Source: Neotabrizicola shimadae (GTDB taxonomy: Bacteria; Pseudomonadota; Alphaproteobacteria; Rhodobacterales; Rhodobacteraceae). Taken from it: a stretch of 64,000 nt of DNA. Made by a program: the position numbers and the translations under genes. This document shows positions 35,641-44,729 of this stretch, piece by piece (position 1 is the stretch's first letter; each line of letters opens with the position of its first letter). The notes under the pieces were generated by a model. It searched no databases, was not told the origin of the DNA, and worked only from the letters and a program-made list of their open reading frames with translations. The stretch is taken from positions 1-64,000 of the forward strand of contig NZ_CP069370.1 of the NCBI RefSeq assembly GCF_019623905.1. Reading direction: 5' to 3'.

Positions 35641-38600
35641 ATGACGAATGGACGCACACAAGGCCGGCCCCGTCCAGCGAGGCTGCTGACGACGACCGCA
35701 CTTGGCACCATCCTGGTGCTATGCGCCGCGGTAATCGATCCGGCACGTGCCGATTCCGGGTTGTCCTGCGTGATGCAGGATGGGTCCTGCGTGATCGACA
35801 CGGACGGGATCGACGGGATCGACGGTCCCGACGGGACGAGCGACGCGAAGAACGGGTCCTGGGGCCAGGAAGGTTCGGCCGGCGGCGTCAACACCAGCAA
35901 TTTCGACAATGTGACCGGGCTCTTGTCCTCGGGGACTGCGACCTCTCCGGTCAACATCACCGCGATTGGCGGCAAGGGCGGCGACGGGGGCAACGGCTAT
36001 CCCAGCACCACGGAACAGAACTTCGGCGGCAATGGCGCGAATGGCATGGATGGCGGGACGATCAATGCCACGATCGGCCCGAACACCAGCGGTCTGGCGA
36101 CGGCCGGCACCACCGGACTGGCGATCAGCGGGGTCACAATCCTGTCGCAGGGCGGTGCGGGCGGTGGCGGCGGGGTCGCGTCCTATGAAGAGGGCAGCCA
36201 GGGCAACGGCACCTCCGGCACGGGCGGCGATGGCCAGAGCGTTCAGGCAACGGTCGGTGGTCAGTGGCAATCGGCTATTGGCAATGGTGTCTACATCGCA
36301 TCGCTCGGTGGCAATGGGGGCACAGGTCGGTCGGGCGGGGGGAAACTGGCCGATGGCGCGAATGGTGGTCAAGGTGGCAGCAGCAACCTTGTGACGGCGA
36401 CCATTACCGGCGAGATCTATGGTGCCGCCGCAGGCGTCAATGTTACCTCGGCTGGCGGGAATGGTGGCAATGGCGGGGACGGCGGAGGCCTTGACGGCGA
36501 CGGGGCCGGCAAGGGAGGAAACGGGGGACAGGCCGGCGACGTTACGGCCACGCTCGCTTCGGGCGCAAAGATCACGATGGGCGAAGACACCACCGGACAG
36601 GGTCTGGTCGTGGGCTCCTATGGTGGCGCCGGGGGGGCCGGGGGCAGCGCATCGGGCGCAGCTGGCGCGGGTGCCGGCGGCAATGCCGGCAATGCTGCGG
36701 CCAACGTCTACGGTTCCGTGCTGAGCTACAACTTCAACGACAGCTACGGCGTGCTCGTGCAGTCGATCGGCGGGATCGGCGGCAACGGTGGTCGCTCGGG
36801 CGCCTGGTTCAATCCGCAGGGTGGCAATGGCAACCTTGGCGGCACCGCTGGCACGGCCACGATCACCGGCACGAACGCCAACATCCAGACCGGCGTCCAG
36901 GTGGATTTCGGCGACGCGAACGCCCAGAACGAGACCGCGGTGATCGCGCAGTCCATCGGCGGTGGCGGCGGCGTCGGCGGCAGCGTTCAGGACGGCTGGT
37001 TTGCCGTTGGCGGTTCAGGCGGCGACGGGTCGTCGGGGAACACGGCGAGCGCCAAGCTGACGGATTCGACCGTCATCACCAACACATTCCTGTCGTCGGG
37101 CATCGTCGCCCAGTCGATTGGCGGTGGCGGCGGCAAGGGCGGCGATGCGACCAAATCCGACGGAGCGATCGTCAATATGGTGGTCGGCGGCAACGGCGGC
37201 GCGGGCGGGGGCGCGGGCGATGCCTTTGCGGGCAACCTCGGCAACGGCACGGTCACAACCTTTGGCGATCATTCCGTGGGGATCGTCATGCAGTCCATTG
37301 GCGGCGGCGGCGGCTCGGGCGGGGCCGGCTACGGCGAGTCCGCCAGCGCTTTCTACGGCGCCGCGATCAGCGTCGGCGGCAACGGCGGTTCGGGCGGCGA
37401 CGGCGGCACGGCCAACGCGGCGCAAGGTGACAACAACTCGGGCGCCATCTTGACCTCGGGGGCCGAAAGCTACGGCATCCTCGCTCAGTCGGTCGGCGGC
37501 GGCGGCGGATCTGGTGGCGCCTCGACCGCCAAGAGCAAGGTCTTTGCGAAGGGAGACTTTCCGGCCTTCTCGCTCTCTCTCTCGACCGGCGGCACCGGGG
37601 GGGACGGCGGCAAGGCTAGTGACGTGTACCTGCACAGCACGGGCTTCATCGCCACAACAGGCAATGGCGCTGCCGGCATGATCGGCCAGGCCATCGGTGG
37701 CGGGGGCGGCACCGGCGGAGATGCCAACGGCGCGTCAAGTGCGTCCGGCGGCAGCTTCGATTTTGCCGCAACAGTCAGCCACGGCGGCAACGGCGGCGGC
37801 GCCGGCGACGGAGCCGTTGCCACCGGCATCAACGACGGCCTGATCATCACGCGTGGCGAATCCGCCGACGGGATGCTGATCCAGTCGATCGGCGGCGGCG
37901 GTGGTGCGGGCGGCGCGGGCGACGCGCTGGCCACTACGGGGGAGCAGAAGAGCCTCTCTACGACGCTGTCCCTGGGTGGCAAGAGCGCGGGTGGCGGCGA
38001 GGGTTACGACGTCTTTGCGACCAATAATGGTGCGATCCTCACTCTCGGCGACGGCGCCCATGGCATCGTAGCGCAGACCATCGGCGGCGGCGGCGGGCGC
38101 GGCGGCGGCGCGGCCGCCTCGAACTCGGGCACCATTGGCCTCAACGTGGCGGTCGGCGCCAAGGGGGGCAATGGTGGCGACACCTATTACAACGGCTCCA
38201 GCTCGGGTGTGACGAACACCGGCACGATCCTGACCTACGGCGCCGATGCGGGCGGCATCCTTGCCCAGTCGATCGGCGGCGGCGGCGGCGCAGGTGGGAA
38301 GGCCGGCACCAGCCTCGGGTCTTCTACATCGAACGACGACGGCTCTAACGGCAGCGATGAGTCCGTGACAGACGAGCTCGAGAAGATCGCCTTGACCGGC
38401 TACAACGACTATCAGGACCTGACCAGCACCTACAACAACATCGAGACACTGACCCTGACCGCCGGATCCCTGCTCGGCAAGGAAATCTCGGACGGCGATG
38501 TCGTCCAGAACCTCGACAACACCGCAAGCTCTGGCGGCAGCATTGATTACAGCAACGTGTCGACGAGCAATACCCTCATCCTCGCATTAGGCGGCACGGG

Positions 38601-41600
38601 CGGTGCGGGCGGCGCCGGCGGTGACATGTCGGTGACGAACACCGGCACGGTGGCCACCATGGGCAACATGTCGGACGCCGTCGTCGTACAGTCGATCGGC
38701 GGCGGTGGCGGCAAGGGCGGGGCAGCTTCCACATCGTCATCAGAGAGCTGGTCGAGCCCGGGTTTCAGCTCTGGCGTAGGCGTAGGGGGCGGAACCCAGG
38801 GTTCCAGCAGCAACCCCAATGCGACCAGCGGCGCACAGGCGGTGATCCACAACTACGGCAATGTCTACACCACGGGGGCGATTGCCGGGGGCCTGATTGC
38901 ACAGTCGATCGGCATGGGCGGCGGGGTTGGCGGGTCCACCTCAGTCACCAACGCTGACAGCGAAGGAAACCTGGTGCTCGCCTTCCCGGTGTCCGTCGGC
39001 GGCACCTCCGAGGCGGCGAATGGAATCTCCGAGCAGGCGACGGTCACCAGCTCGGGCGCGATCCAGACCCTTGGACACGACAGTTATGGCATCATTGCGC
39101 AGTCGATCTCGGGCGGTGGCGGCATCGTCAAGACGCTCGCCGCCAATCTCGACTTTGCCGGCGGTTCGACCAATACCGCTTCGTGGAAGAACTTCACGGG
39201 CGACATCAGCCTCGGCTCCGACCATGGCGTCATCTCGGGCTATTCGGGCGCGGCCACGGTGACCACGACGCAGGGTGGCACGATCATTACCAGCGGCGAC
39301 AACGCCGTCGGCATTCTGGCGCAATCGATCGCCGGCGGCGGTGGGCTTGCCCTTGGCGGCGTCCCGACGGGGTCGAGCGCGCTAGAGTTCCTTGGCAGCG
39401 GCGGCAAGACCGGCGGCGTGAACCCGGGGCTCGACCCAGAGAAGCAAAACAGCGGCGTGGTCGTCGAGGTCGGCGACGACATCACCACCTCGGGCCAGGG
39501 CGCCGTCGGCGTCTTCGCTCAGTCGGTAGGCGGTGGTGGCGGGGTCTTGGGCAACCTCGGCTGGAGCCAGAGCTTCAAGCTGATGGACCCAAACCACAGC
39601 AGCTTTGTCGGCAACGGCGGCGACGTGCAGGTGACCGTCGATGCCGGCGCGACGATCACCACGACAGGCTGGGCTTCGGCCGGCATAATCGCCCAGTCGG
39701 TGGGCGGCGGTGGCGGCTGGATCGGAACCCAAAGTGCCGCATTCATCGGCTCGGCCGGCGGCACCGGCCTCGGCTATCCGGTTAACGTGACGGTCAACGG
39801 GGCTGTCGATGCGCAGGGGCCGTTCTCGCCCGGCATCCTGGCCCAGTCGACCGGGGGCGCTGACAACGGCGGGATTGGAAGCGGCGACAGAATCTCAGTC
39901 ACGGTGGGCGGCCCCGCGAACAGCGCGGCCTCGGTCTGGGGCGGCGAAGGCGGCGGCGATGTGGCCGCAGCCGTCTATTTCGCCAATGGCGGCACGGCCA
40001 ACTCCCCGAACCAGCTCATCAACTACGGTACCATCGCTACGCATGACAACCAGACGGGCACGGCGGTCTTTGGTGACGGGCTTTACTTCGAAGGAACCAA
40101 CTGGGGTTCGATCACCGGCAACCTTCACCTTGCCCACGGGGACATCACGAACGAGGGCAGCGGCAGCCTGCATCCCTATTCGGAAATCGATCTGGGCGGG
40201 GGGGAACTGGTTAACAAGGGCGTACTCGACCTCACGGCCGGCCCGTCCGAGACGACGCTGTCCGGTAGCTATGCCGGGATTGCGAGCAGTTCGATCCAAC
40301 TCGGCGCCGACTTCCTGCAGGGAACCTCGGACCATCTGACGGTGACGGGCGACGCGACAGTGAACAGTCGACTGAGGTTCAGCAGTACCACTCTTGTGCC
40401 TTCGCCGGTCATGGTGATGACCGTCGAAGGGACGCTGACGCTGGCCGAAGATCTGGGGGCGGAGCGTGTCGGGCCGGTGTTCAGCTTTTCCCCGACGATC
40501 GCCGGCAAGTCACTTGTGGTGACGCCACGTGCCGACTTCACGACCAGTGGACTAAACCAGGATCAAGCGAGCCTTGCCGGGCATCTGCAGCGCGTCTGGG
40601 ACGGTGAGAATCCCGGCGCACTTGCCCACGGGTTTGCTGCCCTCTCGGATCTGGCTGACGACCCGAGCTATGTCGCCGCTCTGGAAAGCCTCATCGACCG
40701 TCAGGTCGGGGCTATCGCGACGGCTCGTGTCGACTCGAGCCGCGCCTTCGTGGCCAACATGAACAGCTGCCCCGTCTTCGTCGGAGATGGCCTGCTGATG
40801 CAGGAAACCAACTGCGGATGGATCCGTGGAATAGGCGGCCGACTTGATGCGACCGGAAATGCCGGTTCAGGCGGCTTCAACGCCGATGCCACGACCGCGC
40901 AATTGGGCGGGCAGTACGAAGCATGGGACAACGTCTTCGTGGCTGCGTCTCTTGCCTACGAATCCAGCACGCTGACCACTGATGATGGACTGTCTTCGGC
41001 AGATGGAAGCGTCTGGATGGGTGGACTGGGTTTGAAGTACCAGTCAGGTCCCCTTCTGGCGTCGGCCATGCTGGATGCGGGGTCTGGCAGCTTTGACTCG
41101 TCGCGCAGGATCATTGTCGGTGACGACGTGTTCACCGCGAACAGTGCACCGGACGTGGCCAACGCGGGCCTTCATGGGCGAATTTCCTACCAGTTGCCCT
41201 ACCAGGGCTTCTATCTGCGGCCATCGCTTGACCTCGATGCCTCGCACGTCGATCTTGGCGGCTACACCGAGACGGGTGGCGGGGAATTCAATCTTGCGGT
41301 CGAAGGTACTGACGGATGGGTCTTTGCGGCCACGCCAGCCCTCGAGGTCGGCACCCGCATCGACGCAGGCAACGGCACGGTCCTGCGCCCCTATCTTGGG
41401 ATTGGGGCGACGCTGACGAATGGCAACGACTGGGCTGTCGAGTCCCGGTTCGCCGGCGCCGATGCCTCTGCGGGCAGCTTTACCTCGACGATCGATAATC
41501 CGGACACGCTTGGTCTCATTCGTGCAGGTGTCGAAGTCATGTCGTCGAAGAATTTTTCGGCAACGCTGTTGTATAATGGCGCCTTCGCTGACGGCTACTC

Positions 41601-41640
41601 GGCCAATGCAGGAGCCGTCAAGCTAACGTGGCGCTTCTGA
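35641..41640 (+). CDS. Giant glycine-rich autotransporter (type Va secretion)
   Basis: The 1999-residue protein has an N-terminal signal region (LLTTTALGTILVLCAAVIDPARA). A passenger follows of roughly 1650 residues, extremely rich in Gly, Asn, Ser, Thr and Asp. A C-terminal autotransporter beta-barrel of about 280 residues begins near GWIRGIGGRLDATGNAG and ends KLTWRF with the terminal Phe needed for outer-membrane insertion. The passenger contains about 16 copies of a repeat centred on AQSIGGGGGxGG, expected to build a long beta-helix on the surface. Such proteins act as adhesins or biofilm factors. AGGAG precedes the ATG. The gene overlaps no neighbour and is followed by the hydrolase gene 92 bp on. 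No protease or lipase motif is seen in the passenger. Confidence 0.9.
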   Translation: MTNGRTQGRPRPARLLTTTALGTILVLCAAVIDPARADSGLSCVMQDGSCVIDTDGIDGIDGPDGTSDAKNGSWGQEGSAGGVNTSNFDNVTGLLSSGTATSPVNITAIGGKGGDGGNGYPSTTEQNFGGNGANGMDGGTINATIGPNTSGLATAGTTGLAISGVTILSQGGAGGGGGVASYEEGSQGNGTSGTGGDGQSVQATVGGQWQSAIGNGVYIASLGGNGGTGRSGGGKLADGANGGQGGSSNLVTATITGEIYGAAAGVNVTSAGGNGGNGGDGGGLDGDGAGKGGNGGQAGDVTATLASGAKITMGEDTTGQGLVVGSYGGAGGAGGSASGAAGAGAGGNAGNAAANVYGSVLSYNFNDSYGVLVQSIGGIGGNGGRSGAWFNPQGGNGNLGGTAGTATITGTNANIQTGVQVDFGDANAQNETAVIAQSIGGGGGVGGSVQDGWFAVGGSGGDGSSGNTASAKLTDSTVITNTFLSSGIVAQSIGGGGGKGGDATKSDGAIVNMVVGGNGGAGGGAGDAFAGNLGNGTVTTFGDHSVGIVMQSIGGGGGSGGAGYGESASAFYGAAISVGGNGGSGGDGGTANAAQGDNNSGAILTSGAESYGILAQSVGGGGGSGGASTAKSKVFAKGDFPAFSLSLSTGGTGGDGGKASDVYLHSTGFIATTGNGAAGMIGQAIGGGGGTGGDANGASSASGGSFDFAATVSHGGNGGGAGDGAVATGINDGLIITRGESADGMLIQSIGGGGGAGGAGDALATTGEQKSLSTTLSLGGKSAGGGEGYDVFATNNGAILTLGDGAHGIVAQTIGGGGGRGGGAAASNSGTIGLNVAVGAKGGNGGDTYYNGSSSGVTNTGTILTYGADAGGILAQSIGGGGGAGGKAGTSLGSSTSNDDGSNGSDESVTDELEKIALTGYNDYQDLTSTYNNIETLTLTAGSLLGKEISDGDVVQNLDNTASSGGSIDYSNVSTSNTLILALGGTGGAGGAGGDMSVTNTGTVATMGNMSDAVVVQSIGGGGGKGGAASTSSSESWSSPGFSSGVGVGGGTQGSSSNPNATSGAQAVIHNYGNVYTTGAIAGGLIAQSIGMGGGVGGSTSVTNADSEGNLVLAFPVSVGGTSEAANGISEQATVTSSGAIQTLGHDSYGIIAQSISGGGGIVKTLAANLDFAGGSTNTASWKNFTGDISLGSDHGVISGYSGAATVTTTQGGTIITSGDNAVGILAQSIAGGGGLALGGVPTGSSALEFLGSGGKTGGVNPGLDPEKQNSGVVVEVGDDITTSGQGAVGVFAQSVGGGGGVLGNLGWSQSFKLMDPNHSSFVGNGGDVQVTVDAGATITTTGWASAGIIAQSVGGGGGWIGTQSAAFIGSAGGTGLGYPVNVTVNGAVDAQGPFSPGILAQSTGGADNGGIGSGDRISVTVGGPANSAASVWGGEGGGDVAAAVYFANGGTANSPNQLINYGTIATHDNQTGTAVFGDGLYFEGTNWGSITGNLHLAHGDITNEGSGSLHPYSEIDLGGGELVNKGVLDLTAGPSETTLSGSYAGIASSSIQLGADFLQGTSDHLTVTGDATVNSRLRFSSTTLVPSPVMVMTVEGTLTLAEDLGAERVGPVFSFSPTIAGKSLVVTPRADFTTSGLNQDQASLAGHLQRVWDGENPGALAHGFAALSDLADDPSYVAALESLIDRQVGAIATARVDSSRAFVANMNSCPVFVGDGLLMQETNCGWIRGIGGRLDATGNAGSGGFNADATTAQLGGQYEAWDNVFVAASLAYESSTLTTDDGLSSADGSVWMGGLGLKYQSGPLLASAMLDAGSGSFDSSRRIIVGDDVFTANSAPDVANAGLHGRISYQLPYQGFYLRPSLDLDASHVDLGGYTETGGGEFNLAVEGTDGWVFAATPALEVGTRIDAGNGTVLRPYLGIGATLTNGNDWAVESRFAGADASAGSFTSTIDNPDTLGLIRAGVEVMSSKNFSATLLYNGAFADGYSANAGAVKLTWRF
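36751..39876 (+). repeat. About sixteen QSIGGGGG-type coding repeats in the autotransporter
   Basis: Within the passenger-coding region the motif [V/I/L]x-A/V/M-Q-S-I-G-G-G-G-G-x-G-G recurs about 16 times at spacings of roughly 45-100 codons. Examples are VLVQSIGGIGGNGG, IVAQSIGGGGGKGG, ILAQSVGGGGGSGG and IIAQSVGGGGGWIG. The last copies lose the glycine run. Repetition is at protein level; DNA copies diverge, but recombination and length variation are possible. Confidence 0.85.
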
Positions 41641-41732
41641 CGCGTCCAGCAAGAGAGCGCACGAATGGCCGGGCAATCGGAAGAATGCGCGGCCACTCCA
41701 GATCGGCCTATTCAAGTGAACCGGAGACAATG

Positions 41733-43511
41733 ATGACTGGACGCGCAGCAGGTATCTTCCCGGGGGAACGGCATCTCAACGGCACCCAGACAACGGGGCG
41801 CGAGTTCAAGAACCTGAGCCAGCCGGAATTTGACATCCGGCAGACAGACAACGTCGGAATTCCGGTTCGGGACGGTGTGGTTCTGATGGCCGACCTGTTC
41901 CAGCCGGATACCGAAGGCAGATTCCCTGCGCTCCTGTCCTTTTCGCCCTATCCTCGCCAGATCCAGAATGTCGGTGCGCCACTCGGTTTCATCGAGGCGG
42001 GGGCCACAGACTTCTTTGTGCCACGGGGCTATGCCCAAGTGATCGCCAATGCGCGCGGCACATGCGGCTCGGGCGGGGCGTGGACATTTCTTGATCAGCA
42101 GGAAAGGGACGATCTCTACGATCTGATCGAGTGGATCGCCGCACAGCCCTGGTGCGATGGAAACGTCGGTATGCTCGGCGTCAGCTACTTTGGAATGGCG
42201 CAACTGGCCGCCGCCGTGACGAGGCCGCCGCACCTCAAGGCCATCGCCCCGCTTCTGACCACGGATGACCTCTACGAGGCTGTCTGGCACAACGGCCTGC
42301 TCAACTCCGGCTTCATCTCGGCCTGGCTGCCTGCCGTCGGAGTGCTGTCGCAGCGCCCGGACGACTTCTGGCGCAGTTGGCGGATCGACGCAGCGCGGGA
42401 CCTCCTGCACATCCCCGCGGTTCACGCGAGACTGCAGCACCTGAACGGCGAAAGGATCGTGACCGTCCTGAAGGACGTGATCCACGCACCGTATCCCGAG
42501 CAGCCCTTTGGCGAACTCTGGCGCGCGATGGCTGTCGAACATCCGATGCGCGATGCCTTCTGGGATGCCCGCAACACGAGGCCCCTGTTGGGCACGCTCG
42601 ACATCCCGGTCTATCTGGGTGCGGATTGGGACAATGTACCGCTGCACCTGCCCTCGACCTTCACCGCCTGGGAGGCGTTGAAGGGCAACCCGAATGTTCG
42701 GATGGCGATGCTCCAGCCCGGCGGGTTCTCCTGGCCATGGGAGGCGCTGCATTATGAGGTGCTCGCCTGGTACGATCACTGGCTGAAGGGACAGGACACC
42801 GGCGTGATGGATGGTCCGCCGATCCGCTATCAGATGCCCGGAACGGAGGGCTGGCGCGAAGCTGCGGACTGGCCGCCAGAAGAGGCCTCCCTCACCGCGT
42901 TCACCTTGCGCTCGGATGGCGTTATGGGGACCGAAGAGGATGGCCCAGGCCAGCGCAGCTATCTGTATGTCCCGGCCGGCTCGGGCGAGCCAAACAACGC
43001 CAATCCGCACGTACTGCCGGATCGGCTGATCTGGGAAACGGCCCCTTTCGAAGCGCCCGTGGAGTTCGCCGGAAACATCGCACTGACGCTGGAGGCCCGC
43101 ATCACCGGGCTCGACACCGGCTGGATAGCCGTCCTCTACGATGTCCCGCCTGACGGCGAGCCAGAGGCTATCACAGCTGGTTGGCTGCGGGCGAGCCTTT
43201 CGGCCGTTGACCCGGCGAGGTCGCGGCCAGGTGCGCCGGTTTTGGATTGCAGTCAACCCAACCCCGTCGGTCCCGGGAAGCTGACCGTCTATCGCATCCC
43301 GATGGTCCCGAACGCCCGCCATCTGGTGCCGGGCCACGCCCTCCGGCTGATCATTGCGTCGACTGACGAGACAGACAAATCCCCTACAGTCTTGGGCTTC
43401 ACCCATTCCGTTGTTCGGGAAGCGAGTCACAACACTATCCTGAATAGATCAAAACTATGGCTGCCGTGGTTGCCAAGAGCGATTCCGTTTCAATCAAATC
43501 CACCTGCTTGA
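41733..43511 (+). CDS. CocE/NonD family hydrolase (X-Pro dipeptidyl-peptidase S15-like)
   Basis: The 592-residue product has an alpha/beta-hydrolase domain (VPVRDGVVLMADLFQPD, YAQVIANARGTCGSGG, nucleophile elbow LGVSYFGMAQ). A helical cap and a C-terminal jelly-roll follow (PVEFAGNIALTLEARI...LVPGHALRLIIAS). CocE-type enzymes cleave acyl esters, and relatives cleave X-Pro dipeptides. The acid is probably Asp in YLGADWDN. The usual histidine motif GPWxH is replaced by LQPGGFSWPW, so the catalytic His is uncertain. No signal peptide is seen. The ATG at 41733 follows GGAG by 6 nt; the ATG at 41730 is an alternative. It is likely co-transcribed with the autotransporter. Confidence 0.87.
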   Translation: MTGRAAGIFPGERHLNGTQTTGREFKNLSQPEFDIRQTDNVGIPVRDGVVLMADLFQPDTEGRFPALLSFSPYPRQIQNVGAPLGFIEAGATDFFVPRGYAQVIANARGTCGSGGAWTFLDQQERDDLYDLIEWIAAQPWCDGNVGMLGVSYFGMAQLAAAVTRPPHLKAIAPLLTTDDLYEAVWHNGLLNSGFISAWLPAVGVLSQRPDDFWRSWRIDAARDLLHIPAVHARLQHLNGERIVTVLKDVIHAPYPEQPFGELWRAMAVEHPMRDAFWDARNTRPLLGTLDIPVYLGADWDNVPLHLPSTFTAWEALKGNPNVRMAMLQPGGFSWPWEALHYEVLAWYDHWLKGQDTGVMDGPPIRYQMPGTEGWREAADWPPEEASLTAFTLRSDGVMGTEEDGPGQRSYLYVPAGSGEPNNANPHVLPDRLIWETAPFEAPVEFAGNIALTLEARITGLDTGWIAVLYDVPPDGEPEAITAGWLRASLSAVDPARSRPGAPVLDCSQPNPVGPGKLTVYRIPMVPNARHLVPGHALRLIIASTDETDKSPTVLGFTHSVVREASHNTILNRSKLWLPWLPRAIPFQSNPPA

Positions 43512-43653
43512 AACAGAAACACGACATTCTCAATGGTCTGACGGTCTTGGTGTTCGTTCTATCTGAATCAGACCGAACTAAAGCTGGTCTGGGCTCAGGC
43601 CCCATTGCTCTCGCGCTTGGGGCATGTTTCAGGCTCGGTGACGAGACTTACCC

Positions 43654-44009
43654 TTGAGAAAGCTCTTCTGGCTGACGGGCGCCGGAATGGCTTGGCTGGA
43701 GAAGTTCTTTCCCACAGCCATGACAAGCAGCGAGGCGACGACCGTCGCGTGCCGGGTGGCAGAGTCTTAATCAATTACAACAGCTTGCGCTGGCGCAGCG
43801 CCGCCGGTCTATGGTCCTGCATCCCCGGCCTGAAGTCCCGTGCCACGCCCATCAGGCATGACAAGGTCCACCAAGAATGTCGCAACAGGATCGAGGCCAT
43901 GTTCGGGCGGCTGAAGGAATGGCGACGGGTCACTATCCGCCAAGACCGATGCCCGAAGATCTTCGCGTCTGCCACAGCAGTCGCGGCCACCATCGTGATC
44001 TTGACATGA
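43654..44009 (+). pseudogene. IS5-family (IS427-like) transposase remnant
   Basis: The plus strand begins KLFWLTGAGMAWLEKFFPTA, like the N-terminus of IS5/IS427 transposases. A frame change then gives GDDRRVPGGRVLINYNSLRWR. The middle (catalytic DDE region) is missing, and the C-terminal part follows as IPGLKSRATPIRHDK, RNRIEAMFGRLKEWRRV and RCPKIFASATAVAATIVIL. A frameshift plus a large internal deletion make it non-functional. It sits between the accessory block and the kdp operon and marks past insertion. I could not identify paired terminal repeats. Confidence 0.8.
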
Positions 44010-44024
44010 AACAAGCACAAGCGC

Positions 44025-44045
44025 TGACCCTGGCATGAAGGGTCA
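44025..44045 (-). terminator. Hairpin at the end of kdpE
   Basis: TGACCCT and AGGGTCA form a perfect 7-bp stem with a 7-nt loop, overlapping the kdpE stop codon. On the minus strand it is followed by a moderately T-rich GCGCTTGTGCTTGTTTC. It may terminate the kdp operon transcript. Confidence 0.45.
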
Positions 44046-44729
44046 AGAGCCTTCGAGAAACCTGTACCCGATGCCGGGCTCGGTCATGATGAAGCGTGGG
44101 TTTGAGGCATCGTCGCCAAGCTTCTGCCTCAACTGACGAACATAGACCCGCAGGTACTGGCTGTCGTCGACATGGGCCGGTCCCCAGATGGCCTTCAGGA
44201 TCATCTCCTGGGTGACAAGGCGTCCACGGTGGTTGGCAAGCATCCAAAGGAGGTCGAACTCGCGCCTCGTCAGATGGAGCGGGCGGCTGTCAAGTGTCGC
44301 AGAATGGTCGGTGGCGTCGATCCGGAGCGGGCCGGCCGCAATGACCGGCAGGGCGGAGTCTGTTGCCCGATCGCGCAACAGACCCCTGACGCGGGCCAGA
44401 AACTCCTTCACGCCGAAGGGTTTGACCACATAGTCCTGCGCGCCGGCGTCCAAAGCCTCAACCTTGCCGGCCTCGTCCGCGCGGACCGAAAGGATCAGGA
44501 CGGGAACCTGACTCCAGCCGCGCAGGTCGCGCAGGACGGAAAGGCCGTCCGCATCGGGCAGGCCAAGGTCCAGCACGACAAGGCCCGGGGCCTCGCGGGC
44601 GGCGGCCGCACGGCCGGCGTGCGCGGTGGCTGCTTCGATCACGCCGTAACCCTCGGATTCCAGTGCCACGCGAAGAAGGCGGCGGATCGGGGCCTCGTCG
44701 TCGATGACCAGGACACGGGCGGCGGTCAT
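44043..44729 (-). CDS. kdpE: Response regulator KdpE
   Basis: KdpE is the DNA-binding partner of KdpD and activates kdpFABC when K+ is scarce. The 228-residue protein has a receiver domain with the phosphoacceptor Asp54 in VVLDLGLPDADG, acidic residues near 10-12 and the conserved Lys in VVKPFGVKEF. An OmpR-type winged-helix domain follows, including LTRREFDLLWMLANHRGRLVT and YLRVYVRQLRQKLGDD. Its start overlaps kdpD by 4 nt. Candidate binding repeats lie upstream of the operon at 51937-51986. It is the last gene of the operon. Confidence 0.96.
   Translation of the reverse strand: MTAARVLVIDDEAPIRRLLRVALESEGYGVIEAATAHAGRAAAAREAPGLVVLDLGLPDADGLSVLRDLRGWSQVPVLILSVRADEAGKVEALDAGAQDYVVKPFGVKEFLARVRGLLRDRATDSALPVIAAGPLRIDATDHSATLDSRPLHLTRREFDLLWMLANHRGRLVTQEMILKAIWGPAHVDDSQYLRVYVRQLRQKLGDDASNPRFIMTEPGIGYRFLEGS

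Noticed and set aside
35124-36188. 354-codon plus-strand frame overlapping the autotransporter leader and start
   Set aside because: No ribosome binding site, Arg/Asp-rich shadow of the glycine repeats in the other frame; the ATG at 35641 with AGGAG and signal peptide is clearly the real gene.
36751-39876. Repeated GC-rich units in the autotransporter as a possible CRISPR or intergenic repeat array
   Set aside because: The repeats are in-frame coding repeats of irregular spacing with divergent DNA; no constant direct repeat/spacer structure. No CRISPR array was seen anywhere in the window.
41628-41732. Upstream extension of the CocE hydrolase into the autotransporter end
   Set aside because: The added 35 residues are Arg-rich without family support, and GGAG is correctly placed for the ATG at 41733.
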